This document shows, piece by piece, positions 1 to 12,680 of a stretch of 64,000 nucleotides of DNA. The position numbers and the translations under genes were made by a program. Source of the stretch: Sambucus nigra. Taxonomy: Eukaryota > Streptophyta > Magnoliopsida > Dipsacales > Adoxaceae. Numbering within the stretch: position 1 is the first letter of the stretch; each line of letters begins with the position of its first letter. The notes below the pieces were generated by a model. It saw only the letters and a program-made list of their open reading frames with translations. It did not search any database and was not told the origin of the DNA. The DNA is taken from contig OX422221.1 of assembly GCA_949130495.1 (NCBI GenBank), forward strand, positions 29,710,917 through 29,774,916. Reading direction: 5' to 3'.

Positions 1-838
1 TTCAAATCTGTTGATTTATTTCCAACCAAACTCCCTCAAATATAATAATGATCATATTTTTCGTCTCAATTTTTTCTTGTGAATGATCATATCAAACTAA
101 TCTAGTTTGTCCTTGGCTACTTTTTTACAATGCCACACTTTTTTGGCTCTTTTCAAACTCTTTGGACCTTGGCTACTTTTTATAATGCCACACGTTTCTA
201 GGTTCGATTTAAATGATGGATTAATCGTAATGGACATGTGTTCCTTTCATATCCCTTCCCCGCGTTCACTCATCATTTTTTTATATGTAAACAAATTCCT
301 CATGGATAACGGTTCTTACATGAATTACTTTCATTGTCAAGTTTTATCGCATTTGATTCATTTTAAAGACATGATTTAGATGGGAACACGTCGACTAACA
401 TGTGATAGACAAGTACAATCATCAAACAAATCCGTACATGCATGCATTAAAGTAGACTAGGAGTCAAACATGTAGATATATATCACTAATCACATCTCAA
501 TGACTCCACAACATTACAAAGCACATAGATGAAATGATGTAGCATCTCAAATCACTATAAAAAAGTCACGTGAAATATGGAAATGATGTTGTGACTTTTC
601 CATCCTAAATGTTCATCCATAAAAGGTGTAAATAAAAATACAAAACTCTTTTTGTGGTTTAAAAAAAAAATTATAAAAAAAAATCTTTGCCTTTTTCCAA
701 AAATTTTATGAAAAGTAAAATCTTTTTGGCTTTTTCAATTTTTTCTAAAAAAAGTTTTTTTTTTAATTTTTATGAAAATATGAATAAATAAAATTATAAT
801 ACAAAAGTGTCACAAGTGGTACAGTCTAGCAATAGGAA
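1..838 (-). other. E1 3' noncoding region
   Basis: No gene is seen. On the minus strand this stretch matches the tails of E4 (29437-30987) and E5 (25717-27965): the block around the GAGGGAGTTTGGTTGGA motif lies at about 20-45, and a GTCACGTGA-centred block lies at 540-620. Conservation of noncoding tails between copies suggests a cis role in the family. AT-rich homopolymer runs fill 655-790. Confidence 0.7.
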
Positions 839-867
839 TCATATGATATGAACATGAAAAATGCACC

Positions 868-3800
868 CTATCTTAGACACTGTAACTACCCCCCAACCAA
901 CTGTGCAAATTCCTAAAGACTTCCTAAGACTCTCAAACCTAAGGGGATCTAAAGGCTTTGTGAAAATATTGACTAACTGAAGGTTAATGGACACAAAACT
1001 CAAGGACACGACTTTCTCTTCTACTAACTCTCGAATAAAGTGCTCGCGTATCCTAATGTGCTCTATGCGCGACTGCTGGAATGGATTGCAGGATATATGT
1101 ATCATTCTCATGTTATCACAGGAAATAGTCATGGTATCCTGTGATATCCCATAATCCTCCAGCATCTGCTTCATCCTCAAGAGTTGCGTGCAATAACTCC
1201 CAGCAGCTATGTACTCAGCCTCCGCAGTAGACAAAGAGATGAAGTTTTTCTTCTTGCTCAACCAAGAGATAAGAGTAGAACCAAAGAAGAATTGATCCTG
1301 CATCCATCTACATCCCGACTTAATCGGCATCCAAATAGGCGGATAAACTGTTATTCGTATCAAAGAAATACCAAATGCTATATGAAAGAGTCCCACTCAC
1401 GTATTTGATGATAAGTTTAAGAGTGAGTAAATGCGACTCTTTTGGGGACGTCTGATATCGCGCATAGACTCCAATACTAGAGACGATGTCGAGATGACTG
1501 GCAGTCAAGTAGAGAAGACTACCTATCATACTCCAATACAAGGTTTTTTCTATGTCCTTTCCTGAAGTGTCCTTGTTAAGCATAGTTGAGCTACTCATCG
1601 GGGTACGTGCGTGCTTAGCGGAGTCTAAATCAAATTTATTCATAAGGTCTCTTACATACTTGGATTGGGAGATGAACATCCCATCCTCTAGATGACAAAC
1701 TAGGACACCAAGTTAGAATGTAAGCTCACCAACCATGCTCATCTCAAACTCACTCTTCATCTCCTCCTCAAAGTATTGAACATGGCGGGAGCACGTGGAT
1801 CCAATGACTATGTCATCCATATAGACCTAGGCAACCAAAATAACACCATCTCCTCTCCTAAAAAATAACTTCTTATTAAATCCCCCTCTCTTGAAGCCAC
1901 GGGCTAAGAGATAGGAAGTAAGCCTCTCGTACCAAGCACAGGGTGCTTGCTTCAAACAATACAGGGATTTTCTCTGATAATAGATGTGTTTAGGGTGCTT
2001 AGTGTCTTCAAACCCTTTTGGTTATTCCACGTAAACCTCCTCATATAGAATGCAAATAAGATATGCACTCTTGACATCCATCTGATATAGTTTGAATCGT
2101 AGATGACATGAGATGGCGAGTAGTAAACGGATGAACTCGAGTCTCGCAACAGGAGCAAATGTCTCCTCAAAGTCTACACCCTCAATGTGTGAGTAACCCT
2201 AGGCGACCAAACTTGCCTTGTTTCGAATAATGTTACCATTCTCATCCATCTTATTCTTGAAGATCCACTTCGTACTAATCATATTCGTCTCACTAGGTCG
2301 GGGTACAAGTTTCCAGACATCATTCTTTTAAAACTGAGGCAACTCTTCCTACATAGAAGATATCGAGTGTTCATCTTTGAGTGCTTCTTTGTGGTTCTTG
2401 GGCTCGACTTTGGACTTGTAGAATAGAAAGATACCAACGTTCTCTAGATGAGTGCGAGTCTTGACCTCTAATGCGGGATCTCCTAGTATGGCAGAAGGAT
2501 CATGACTCTTTCGAACCCAAGAAGGCGTGTCCACTAAATCAGGAGTAGGGTCCACCCTGGGTGTGTATAGGACTAAAGGATCATCACTAGAATGAGTGTC
2601 ATCCTCACACAAAAGGATAGGATCAATAAATGCTGGCGATTTGTCATCTTTCATGGTGACGTTTATTGACTCCTTAACCTTAGACCTACTCAGGTTAAAA
2701 ACCCAGTATGCTCTACTCATCGATGAATAGCCTAACGATATTCCTTCATCGCCCCGGGAGTCAAACTTTCCCAATTTCGCTCTATCCCGTAGGATGTAAC
2801 ATTTGCTCCCCAAAATACAGAAATATGAAGGGCTGGGCTTCTTTCCAGTCCATAATTCATAAGGCGTCTGAAGTATGTATGGACGAAGATAAACCCTATT
2901 CATCGTGTGTCATGCAATAGACACCGCCTTTGCCTAAAATCTCCTAGCAACTCTATGACCCAGAAGCATAGATCTATCTATCTCCTGAATCATCTGGTTC
3001 TTTCTCTGAACCATCCGATTTTGCTGAGGAGTCTTCACGACTGAAAAATCATATTTGATCCTAAGGCTATCACAGTAAAGATCCACTTTTGCTTCCTTAT
3101 ATTCAGTGCCGTTATCACTACGCATTCTATTAATAGTGACACCGTATTGATTTTGCAGGACACGACACATGGTCGTAAGAAACTCTATAACATTGGATTT
3201 CTCTCTCAGAAAACCTACTATCGAATAACGCAAGAAATAATCTACCATCACGAGGATATAACTCTTACCACCCAAACTCTCTGTACGAGTAGGACCCATA
3301 AGATTCATGTGAATCAACTTAAGCACTCATGAAATGGTAATGGAATTCAAATTCCTATGGGGATTACGGACTTATTTTCCAAACTGATAGGGTCCACAAA
3401 CTGCGAAAATCGGCTTCCCAAGTGACGACAAGCCACGTAGTAGATCTTTTTTAGCTAAGTACTCCAAATCTCTAAAATTCACATGACTTAGACGTTGATG
3501 CCACAAATCCATAGGAGTGATCGTGGCGCGGTTGCACACAAATGAGGACTTGGGCACAATACCATAACATTTATCTTTTGTTCTCACCCCTCGCAATATA
3601 AGTTTACCGGCTTGATCATAAATATTACACTCCTTTCGGTCAAACTTTACTACAAAGTCAATGTCACACAACTAGCTAATGGTGAGAAGGTTTGCTTTCA
3701 AACCTTTGACGTATAAAATTTTATCTAGCTTAGAAAACCCCGGTATTTGTACTGTACATCGTCCTACTATGCTAGATTTTCTCCCATCTACAAAATTTTA

Positions 3801-3999
3801 TTTACCTTCCTTACGATCCTCAAGGTAGGTAAAAAATGACACGTCACCTGTCATGTGCCTAGGGCACCCACTATCAAAATACCACTATGAGGTATTATGT
3901 GCTTTAAGAAAAACATGAACAATAAGGGCTTTTATGCCTTGATTAGGTACCAAAGAAGTGGTAACCTAGTGTTTGCCCTTGTCATTGTTTGTTCGAGCC
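868..3999 (-). pseudogene. E1 pol remnant (protease, integrase, RT, RNase H)
   Basis: Domains appear in copia order on the minus strand. The protease motif FDSGC.RHMTGD lies near 3830-3890 and the pre-integrase motif MDLWHQRLSHVNF near 3470-3510. The integrase core at 2934-3326 has VDYFLRYS and RSDNGTEY. The RT lies at about 1700-2340 and the RNase H at 868-1679, with LSTAEAEYIAAGS. These domains would cut the polyprotein, insert the cDNA and copy the RNA. Several frames are needed to read through, so it is a pseudogene. The third integrase acidic residue is lost: the site reads NRMVQRKN where ERKN is expected. At 2281-2325 the RT is continuous across the point where E5 interrupts E4, so E1 shows the unoccupied site. 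Confidence 0.85.
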
Positions 4000-5996
4000 A
4001 TGATGTTGGAAGTATACACTAACGAGAAAGACATCCAATGGAATTATTCCATCAAGATGTGAGAAGTGGTGACTAGAAACTCAATCTCCTCTTTAAGACT
4101 AGTAAAATCACTTGTGCGGGGGTATGGAGCATGTGTATGTCGTGTCCGACCCAAACTATAGCAAAACTCCCTAAGGTGGCCTTTTCTTTTGCATTAGGTA
4201 CAAAAGTACACTATCTTAGGCCGACCTTGGTCTGCTTTTCTTGGTCGAACTCTTCTTTGGGGTTTTGGTTAAGGGCCATATGGATTCGTTGTAAACTCAG
4301 GAATTGGTTTTGGTGTAATATTAGACGTGGAAGCACCGTTAAAATCGATTCCATGCCTTTCACCAAACCCTAAAGCGGGGGCGACGAACGTCTTTCTCAT
4401 CTTTCCAAATCTATCCTCAATATTTACCTTGGCCTCCCGGGCTCTCTCAAGGTCATGAGTGAGTTGGTATACAAGGTCTTCAAGTTTCTTTCGATCCTTC
4501 ACGGATACAAGGAGATCACTCCTAAGACTAGCCACTTGTTTGATCAAGTCCCCTTTCTCTCTCTCAAAAGTAATCTCTATCTCTCTAAACAATCTTTCTC
4601 TCTTTACATCGGCTATTTCTCTCTGAACTCAAACTTTCTCCCTATCTCTCAAGGAAATGATAATTGAGGACTCTCTCTATCTCGTCTCTCCTAAATAATT
4701 TTCTAACACGATGATCCTAAGAGCGAATCATTTGTTACAACTTTTAGTTTTAAATGAATCAGCATACAAATCAGCGTAGGCAGGTCGTAGGTCACTCTCA
4801 CTCTCACTTGCAACATCCTCCCCCTCACTCACATCGCTTTCACTGTCGAGGTGTCCTTGTGAAGTAGCATCCTCATCATTGTGAGGTGAACTATTTTCAC
4901 TCACTTGTCTAGCCATGAATGCAGTGAAGTTACATTCATACGGTGACTCATCTCCAGAATCCACCGACTGGACTTCACTGTCGTCACTAAGGAAGGCATT
5001 TAAAGCAGATTTGTCTTGACGTTTAAACCTATTTGGACACTAAAATGCCTTATGACCTCTACCGTCACACTCATAACATCTCTTTTTATCTCTTTTAGGA
5101 GTGTCCTTTATATCTTTATCGTTCTTCTTTCCAAATTTATTTTTCTCAAAACTCTTTTTATCTTTCAAATTTCCATTATTTTGTAATTTGAGAAATTTCT
5201 TGAATTTTTTTGCAAACAGTGCCAAATTGTCTAAATCAAAATCAAACTCAAAATCTGACATTTATTACTCTCTCCATTTAGATAACTCACCCCTCTTTCT
5301 ATCCGACTCCTCACTTTCTCTCGCTTGGGCTTTAAGTGCTATCCCTTTATCTTTAGATTTAACCATATTAGGAAACATGTAAATTTCATATGTATAGAGG
5401 TCTCCTACTAGTTATTCTAATTTAAGATTGCTCAAATTTTCTATTAAATTTAGCACAGTGACTTTAGGGATAAAACTCTTAGGCAATGATCTCAAAATCT
5501 TTTTAACTACTCGTGGATCAAGAATATGTTCACCAAAATTGAAACTAGTATTGATAATACCAGAAAAACAAGCATATTATTCATCAAAACATTCAGATTC
5601 AAGCATGGTTGTTGTTTCAAATTGAGTAGTTAAAATTTTCAGTATAAATTCTTTAACCGCATCAGTGCCTTCATGGGTAAGTTGAAAAACATCCCATGCT
5701 TCCTTTGACGTGGTGCACATCATGATGCATCGGAACTCGTCGAGTGTGATGGCTCTAGAAATTGTACTTAACCCAAGAGAGTTATATGTACTCCATTTAA
5801 ATTCATCCTCAGTCTAGTCTGACACCGGTTTAAGGTTTGTCACATTATCTAAGGTGACAGAGGGAAGATTCCACCCTCTTTCACAAACAACCCAAACATG
5901 TTCATCAATGGCCTTTAGGGAAGATTTCATGCGGGCTTTCCAGTAAGCATAGTCACTCCTGTATAAAATAAGCATATGATTATACAAGTTTTCCAT
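4000..5996 (-). pseudogene. E1 gag remnant, Sirevirus type
   Basis: Gag would form the virus-like particle and bind the element RNA. The start at 5996 (MENLYNHM) matches the starts of E4 and E8 gag and is followed by the YAYWKARM motif of copia Gag N-termini. A first zinc knuckle CYECDGRGHKAF lies near 5040-5085; the Glu codon before its last Cys is now a stop. An acidic Ser/Glu-rich stretch (4728-4964) and a coiled coil (4269-4592) follow, and remains of a second knuckle lie near 4150-4210. Two zinc knuckles flanking a coiled coil is the Sirevirus layout. Stops and frame changes make it non-functional. Confidence 0.8.
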
Positions 5997-6089
5997 TGAA
6001 CTTAAGGTTTTTCAAAAATCATTTTTTTAGAAAAAATTTATATCCAAAAAACTTTTTGTGAAAAAATTACACGGTATAATTGTGTAATT

Positions 6090-6102
6090 GGCTCTGATAC
6101 CA
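6090..6102 (-). promoter_or_regulatory. E1 primer binding site (iMet type)
   Basis: The minus strand reads TGGTATCAGAGCC three bases inside the LTR end. It is the usual complement of the initiator-Met tRNA 3' end that primes minus-strand cDNA. Confidence 0.9.
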
Positions 6103-6105
6103 ATT

Positions 6106-7264
6106 TGAGAGTGCGCTTTCCTTCAATGAATAAATTTGTTTAATTAAATTCCAATTTTATGCCCAAATTTTAGTTAAAATCCTAAAACATGCATCTAATT
6201 ATGATTGACAATAATACGAATTATCTACCAGGCACGTCCAAACAATCATAACACATGTTTAAGTAAAAATCCCCAGCAGGCGCAAAACCTTTTATTTCTC
6301 TATAAACTGTAAAGATGCAACTTACAATTACATAGCAAAAATACAACGTTTTTGTGACGATGAAATACCCTCAGGTCTATATTCTAAGTCTCGATCAAGA
6401 GATCCCTCAAGAGCTCCAATTGGTCAGCAATGGATACAACCTTCTTCTCCACAAGTATTACTCTAGAATTAGTAATACGAGTAATAGAGTCAAGAATGAT
6501 TCACATAAATGATTTACGATTTTGGTGTGAATCAAAAAGGTTTTAAAACCTAAAAGATGAATTCTAAAAGTGAATCAGATATGTAGGAGTGGAGTTTTTA
6601 AAGACTTGCAAAATCTAACTTCTTAGCCGGTATTTATAGTCTGAATAAAAAATTGAGGTGGCGCATGTCGTTCGAACGATATCTGCATGTCGTTTGAGCG
6701 ACATCTAATGTCGTTACTAACCACCATACAAACAAACCTAAAAATGTAAAATATTATGGGTTCGTTTGAAGAAGTAAAGAAATGACCCTTAAAACGACAT
6801 TGGATGTATTTAGAAGCTGTCGTTTGAAGGACTTATTAATGTCGTTTGAACGACATTGCTATGTTGTTTGAACTGCAGGAGCGAAAAATATTATTTTATT
6901 AAAGCTCGCCTACAGGTCTTAAAAAAATATATTTGACTTAGAAAAATGCCTTATTTTGGTAAAAATATGTTATTAAATATATCCCAAATAAATACGTGAA
7001 CATTAATAACTCCAATTAAACATTTTACCTTTTAGCGTAGTAGAGTTAGTGGGATAGTGGAGACCGATTGAAGATGCACAACTCACGATGCCAATGATGG
7101 GTTATGTTGATGATTCATGATGCTAAGGATTCAAATGATGGACGTTAAGGTTAAGCTTGTGAAGACGTGCCGAAATGTAACGGTATAAGACATACTAATT
7201 ATAATCTAGGACAACACAGAAATTCCTATATTCTAGACAGACATTTATAAAACATGTCCTTACA
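6106..7264 (-). repeat. E1 5' LTR
   Basis: The minus strand starts TGTAAGGACATG at 7264 and ends GCACTCTCA at 6106, with the same termini as E4. Its length of 1159 bp is close to the E4 5' LTR (1022 bp). A TATA-like CTATAAATACC lies at 6629-6640 (minus). Dense copies of a self-complementary GTCGTTTGAACGAC-like motif lie at 6660-6860. The stretch before the LTR end shares a block with the E4 and E5 LTRs, around ATGGAGAAG and GAGGGTATTTC, probably R/U5. Confidence 0.85.
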
Positions 7265-7660
7265 CTTCTTTGCGAATTGAGATGAATGTTGTATGAGATA
7301 AAAGGATATATTTGCTAAATTGAGTATGAAAAAGATGGGAATGAAAGATGGAAAGGAATTTCACACAAGGAAACTTCGCAGATTGCATAAGAATATTGCT
7401 AAGATCACTGATATTGATGGATCTGAGGTGTGCCTTGGAAGTGAGCTCATGACCTCTTTATATAGGGTAGGGGTATTGTCGATTGACATATCCCTAGCCC
7501 TGCCAATCGACAGGTGACCCTAGACACACTGCCGATTAGGAGGGAAATAGACCTACCAATCGGTAGTCTCGTGCATATTTTTTCTGAAAAAATGGTCGTT
7601 GAACGCAATTCGTAAATAAAAATTATGCATAAGTCATACCATTACAAATATAATTCAGAG
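7265..7660. other. Unassigned spacer
   Basis: I recognise no gene or element end. A short pair of imperfect direct repeats around CCAATCGACAGG and CCAATCGGTAG lies at 7500-7565. Confidence 0.4.
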
Positions 7661-8440
7661 ACCTTCAAGAGTCATTAGGGCCCCTCTCGGGTCTAGGAGT
7701 TGACTTTAAGTCAAACAGGGCTCAGAAGCTCCCGCTGGTCCTTTGGATGGGAGATCGTCGAACGGTAATGGATCATTCTTCCAAACCATAAGTCAGAATT
7801 ATGCACAGAATGGGCTGTTAGAAAGGTTGTGCGAGGCATTTTGACGTTCCAAAGAGCTTCATTCGGTTCAGAGAGTTGACTTTGGTCAAATGGGGCCGGG
7901 AAGCACCCGATGACCTTTCGCAGTAAAACGGGTCATTCGTCCGTATTATCAGGATGATTTATGCATGGGAGAACCGTTGGAAATGGTATTTAGTTGCCTT
8001 TGAAGATTCATTCAGTCTCATTCGAGCTAAAGAGTTAACCTTGATCAAACGGAGCTCGGGAGCACTCGGTGGCCTCCAAATCACTTTTTAGGGGAAAATG
8101 GATCGTTCGTTCAAACGGTTATGCCGTTTCACACACGGGGTGGACCGTTGGAAAGGATGTTTGGTGACCTTCGAGGATTCATTGAGTTTCACCCTATCGA
8201 TGAACTTGATTGGGGTCAAATCGGTGCCTGGGAGCTCTCGGTGGCCCCCAGATTGGTTTTTGATAGTAAAATTATCCGTTTGCCCGAATCGTTATGCTGA
8301 TTCGTGCATAAGGTGGATCGTTGGAAAGGGGATTTAGATGCCTTTGAAGATTCATTGAGATTTTGCTTTGACAATGAAGTTAATCGGAGTCAAACGGGGC
8401 TCGGGAGCGTCTGATGGCCTTTAGATAGGTACTCGGAATA
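7661..8440. repeat. Degenerate ~170-bp tandem repeat, about 4.5 copies
   Basis: Units begin near 7661, 7844, 7997, 8168 and 8341 with variants of CCTTTGAAGATTCATT. Each then carries GTTGACTTTGGTCAAA-like, GGGGCTCGGGAGC-like and GGACCGTTGGAAAGG-like blocks in the same order. Spacing is 153-183 bp. Copies are diverged, so this is an old array. It could be a satellite fragment or an LTR-internal repeat; no element ends were found around it. Confidence 0.75.
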
Positions 8441-8516
8441 TGACTAAGGGTTTGTAGTGAAATGGGGAGGTGCTAGGTACCTAAGAAGAGACTTATGGGG
8501 GGTCCTAAATTGTGGT

Positions 8517-9972
8517 GTCTACACCCATTTTATTCCTAAGGTTACCCTTCTTAATTCGTTAGGGATCCTAGACACTCTTAGGTTACAAGAACTTATAGGA
8601 GATCTTCAAACATACGGGATAGATATGTTCCCTCAAATAGTTAAGCCTAAGGATAAGGGTATTGGACTTAAAGCCCAATCAAAAAGGAGGGAGGAAGCAT
8701 CATCCGATTTTGATTTTGATTATTATTTAGATGAGTTCTCCCTTTTTGCTAAAAATTTCAAGAAATTTCTCAAACTCAAAAACAAAAATACTTCCCAAGA
8801 TAAGAAAAGTTTTGAGAAAGATAAAAATATAATTCGAGCAAGAGAAATTTGAAAAAGAAAAGAAATATTTCCCAACGAAAGATGAGGAGATATGTTATGA
8901 GTGTGAGGGAAAGGGTTCACAAAGTTCACGACTATCCGACTAGGTTGAAATGTCAAGGGAAAGGTAAAGCTAACTTAAAAGTCATGCTTAGCGAGACCGA
9001 GGTCGAGTTGGTGAGTTCGGGAGAAGAATCATTGCATGGATGTAACTTCGGTACATTCATGGCTAGTAATGTTAATACATTTAGTGCATTTTACGATGAT
9101 GAGGAAGCTAATAAACATGAACACCTCGACAGTGAGTCTAGTCGTTTCGAGAGGAGTGAGGGAGATAATTTTTTTAGTGAGAGCGAGAGTGACCTTCAAT
9201 GTGCCTACGACGATCTTTATGCTAAGTTCTCTGAAAGGAAGAAACAAAATAAAGGGTTAACTATAAGAGTTTTAACTTTAGAGAAAGATTTGAGAGAGGC
9301 GAGAGGGAGAGTGAGTCATCGGTGAGAGAACTTTGGGAGAGAGAGTTTGTTTAGTTGAGAGAGGGAACGGGGACTTGACCAACAAGGTGGCTAGTCTTAC
9401 GAGAGATCTCCAAGCATCTGTGGAGACTCATGAGAAGCTTGAAGACTTTGTATCCCAACTCAAGAAAGATCTCGAACGTGCCCATGAGGTCAAGGTAACT
9501 ATACAAAATACATCGAAGAAGGTAGGTAAGATGCTCCTCGACCCCGCATTAGGTAACATCGAGAGGCAAGGAATAGGTTATGATGGTGCATCCACTTCCC
9601 ATTCCGCACTTGAGCCAATTTTTGAGTTTGTGATAGAACCTTATGGCCTCGACCTAACCCACCTAGGCGGCCTAATCCACCTAGAAAAGCAAACCAAGGT
9701 AGACCCAAACCTGTCTATGTTTACACTTTTTGCAAAAGAATAGGTCACCTTAGAGAGTTTAGCTATAAATTAGGTAGAACTAGTCGTACACATACTCTTG
9801 TACACCACTTTAGCGACTTTGCTTGTCTTAGGGAGAAAGTTGAATTTTTAGTCGCGACTTCGCATAGTTTAATGGGAAAATTTACACGGATGTCTTTGCC
9901 ATTTGAGAATGCTTGCAACATTCTGACTAGAGTCAAAAATAATAAGGGCAAGCAAAAAGTTAATGCCAATTG
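8517..9972 (+). pseudogene. E2 gag remnant
   Basis: Only the C-terminal two thirds of Gag remain. They start at the FIPKVTLLNSLGILDTL block, which is also present in E4 and E8. A lysine-rich stretch follows, then a first zinc knuckle reading CYECEGKGS with its His lost (about 8895-8935). An acidic SESESDLQCAY region (about 9180-9210) and a coiled coil (9333-9530) come next. The second knuckle, near 9718-9765, reads YTFCKRIGHLREFSY, so its first and last Cys are replaced. At least two frame changes occur, near 8850 and 9325. It is non-functional. Confidence 0.8.
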
Positions 9973-10039
9973 AGTACCTAAGCAATACGAAAAAGACCTT
10001 GTTGTTCATGTTATTGTCAAGGCTCAAAATACTTCCTAA

Positions 10040-11033
10040 TGGGTTTTTGATAGTGGGTGTTCTAGGCCCATGACCGGTGACGTCTTATTTTTTACCCTCC
10101 TTGAGGATCGCAAAGAAGGTAAAGTCACCTTTGGAGATGGGAGTAGATATAGCATTTTAGGACATGACACTATTGAAATACCCAAATTTCCTAAGCTAGA
10201 TGATGTGTTATATATGAAAGGGTTGAAAGCGAACTTGATTAGCATAAGCCAACTATGTAACACAAACTTTGCAGTAAAGTTTGACCACTTCGAATGCAAT
10301 GTTTATGATCAATCAGGTAAACTTTTACTACAAGGTGTGAGGATAAAAAATAATTGTTATGGGATTGTACCCAAGTCCTCATTTGTGTGCAACAGTACCA
10401 CACTCTCCACTATGGACCTTTGGCATCAACGGCTAGGTCACATGAACTTTAAAGATTTTGAGACAATAGTGAAAAAAGACCTAGTTCGTAGCTTACCATT
10501 TCTTTGAAAACTAACTTCCTCAGTTTATGGACCTTGCCAACAAGGTAAATAAATTCAAAGTCCCCATCGAAAGTTGAATACCATTACCACCTCCCGTGTT
10601 TTGGAGTTAATTCACATGGATCTTATGTGTCCTACTCACTCGAAGAGCTTAGGTGGTAAGAGATATGTTCTCATGATGGTTGATGAGTTTTATAGATACT
10701 CGAATGTAGGATTCCTTTGAGAAAAGTTCTATGTGGTTGAATTCCTTACACCAAGTGCCATGTCCTACAAAAACAACAAGGTGTCACAATTAATCGGATG
10801 TGTAGTGACAACATACTGAATTTAATGAAGTGAAAGTGGATAGCTATTACAATGGAGTGGGCATTAAACATGAGTGTTCGGCCATTCCTACTCCTTTGAA
10901 AAATGGGACTGTTGAGAGGAAGAACCGGACGATACAAAAAATGGCTGGATCCATGCCTCTTGGGAGAAACATGCCTAGACATTTTTGGGCAGAGGTGGTG
11001 AGCACTGCATGCTACTCTAAATCGATCGTCTAA
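10040..11033 (+). pseudogene. E2 protease and partial integrase remnant
   Basis: The protease motif VFDSGCSRPMTGD is at 10043-10081; the usual His is Pro here. The same frame runs to 10507 and includes the pre-integrase motif MDLWHQRLGHMNF near 10413. After a frame change the integrase core follows, with NGTVERKNR near 10905. That retains the third acidic residue lost in E1 and E4. The frame stops at 11031, just after HFWAEV. RT and RNase H are absent. The protein would have processed the polyprotein and integrated cDNA, but this copy cannot. Confidence 0.8.
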
Positions 11034-11082
11034 GTCTATAATACTCTAAATCTTCTAAGTCTAGAATACTCTAAATCGAACT
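11014..11082 (+). repeat. Short triple repeat at the E2/E3 junction
   Basis: ACTCTAAATC occurs three times, at about 27-bp spacing, with TCTAAGTCTA between copies. It lies exactly where copia integrase sequence gives way to Athila-like noncoding sequence. Confidence 0.6.
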
Positions 11083-12385
11083 TGAAGTTAATCTTTAAAC
11101 TTAAAAGCATAAGTAATACTTTGTAAGAAATATTTCACCATGAATTTATAGAATTAACACTATTTATGCACTTATCGCGTCACGATAGTCTAAAGTTGAA
11201 GTGTGTGAAATTTCTCAAGAGAACTTTAAGGATCACTAGTGGAGACTTAGACCTGTGAGATTTAAGCTTTTCACCATTTTGAGAGTTTTTACACAATCTC
11301 CGAGTCACAAATTGACTCAACTTTCTTTGAGTATCATGCTTATTCGTTGGATGTTCTCATTATTCGTTAATTTTAGCACAATCACTGAGAATGACATCAC
11401 CTCTGAGTTATAAGAAGCATGTGTCTTGTATTCTTCCTGAGCACCAAACCTTCACTTACTTCTCCATACACACATTATGTCCTCTACCCATCTATATACA
11501 TATCTCCACACATCATCCATGTAATATGTCCATTATTACCCTTATTTTTGAGGAAAATAGTGGTTTAAAATAATATATGTAAAATATCTTCATTCGTGAT
11601 CTAAAGACAATCGCATCGTATAAAAAAAGTTGAAAATAAAAAAAATATAGAAAAAAATATATAGGAAAAAAGAAAATGATGAAAAAATAAGATAAAAGAA
11701 AATAAAATGCGATCAAAATTTTGTAAAATGAAGACATAAATTATAAGTTGTAATCCACTCTTCTCACCCCCCCCCCCCCCCAAAAAAAAAAACCTCTTCT
11801 TCCCGATCTCATTTCCTCTCCTCCTTTACATATACCCCATTTTTACCCTTGGTGAGGTGTTCAGGCAAATGAAAAGTCTACGTGGTGAATAACTCGACAT
11901 TCTCAATATAGTGGTTTTCATTCCTTTCATGAGATTAAATTCATTCTAGTATCCGTTTTTTCATGTACGTGTGTGAGACATCTGACTTCATTTATATTTA
12001 CTCCCCTCCTCACGCACACGAGAGATACATGTGACACCCCGCCTAATAAAATATCGGGTGATCAATCCTATATCAAATTAAAACAGGAGTCTCGTATGGG
12101 CCATTCTCAATATCACTGTCGAAAACCAATTTAATTACTAATAACTTATTAGGCTGGCGTCAAAATTTTATTTAACTAATCTTTTTAACCAAACCATTCA
12201 ATTAAAACGTCCACATAGTTTATATCTATGAAACTGAAATGAAATAAAATAACCAAGCACTCGGTTTAACATAATACAATCAAATCGAATGCCGCACTAA
12301 AAATGCAGAAAAAGAATAAATAAATGAAATTGGGCCTTCGGCCCGAATATTTATACAGTACCTCTGATCTAGATTACAAGGATAG

Positions 12386-12486
12386 AAGCGTCTACAGTAA
12401 ACCTGCATGCATCCACAACTGTTGCAGCAGACGTTTGACTCGAAGGAATCGTCATCGAGGCGTCCCTGTGTCTGGACACCTATATA

Positions 12487-12546
<60 letters not shown>

Positions 12547-12680
12547 CGTCTACAGTAAACCTGCATGCATCCACAACTGCTGCAGCTGATGTTTGACTCG
12601 AAGGAATCGTCATCGAGGCGTCCCTGTGTCTGGACACCTATATATGTATGTGTGTGTATATATATATATATATATATAGC
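12386..12680 (-). repeat. 158-bp tandem duplication inside S1
   Basis: Unit 1 (12386-12543) and unit 2 (12544 to about 12680) begin AAGCGTCTACAGTAAACC and both end in TG/TA dinucleotide runs. Only a few bases differ, so the duplication is recent compared with the LTR. Confidence 0.85.

Larger units (their letters stand above)
1..7264 (-). mobile_element. E1: Sirevirus-like Ty1/copia retrotransposon, cut by the window edge
   Basis: Read on the minus strand the order is LTR (7264-6106), iMet-type primer site, gag, protease, integrase, reverse transcriptase, RNase H, then a long noncoding region reaching position 1. Integrase before RT is the copia order. A long Gag with coiled coil and two zinc knuckles, plus a conserved 3' noncoding tail, point to Sirevirus/Maximus (inference from family knowledge). 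The coding part is broken by many stops and frameshifts, so the copy is dead. The 3' LTR and the second TSD lie outside the window; the base pairs just outside the 5' LTR are CTTCT at 7265-7269 (plus strand). E2, E4, E5 and E8 are relatives. Confidence 0.85.
8517..11034 (+). mobile_element. E2: Sirevirus-like copia fragment without LTRs
   Basis: It begins abruptly inside gag near 8517 (FIPKVTLLNSLG) and ends abruptly inside the integrase near 11034 (HFWAEV). No LTR, primer site or TSD is present at either side. The left junction abuts the tandem-repeat spacer and the right junction abuts E3. This fits truncation by illegitimate recombination. It is in the same family as E1, E4 and E8, but with its own set of breaks. 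Confidence 0.8.

Noticed and set aside
12324..12637. Open frames through TA/TG runs (also at 13601-13810, 16121-16303, 49782-49997)
   Set aside because: They encode only Tyr-Ile or His-Thr repeats from microsatellites and have no conserved ends.
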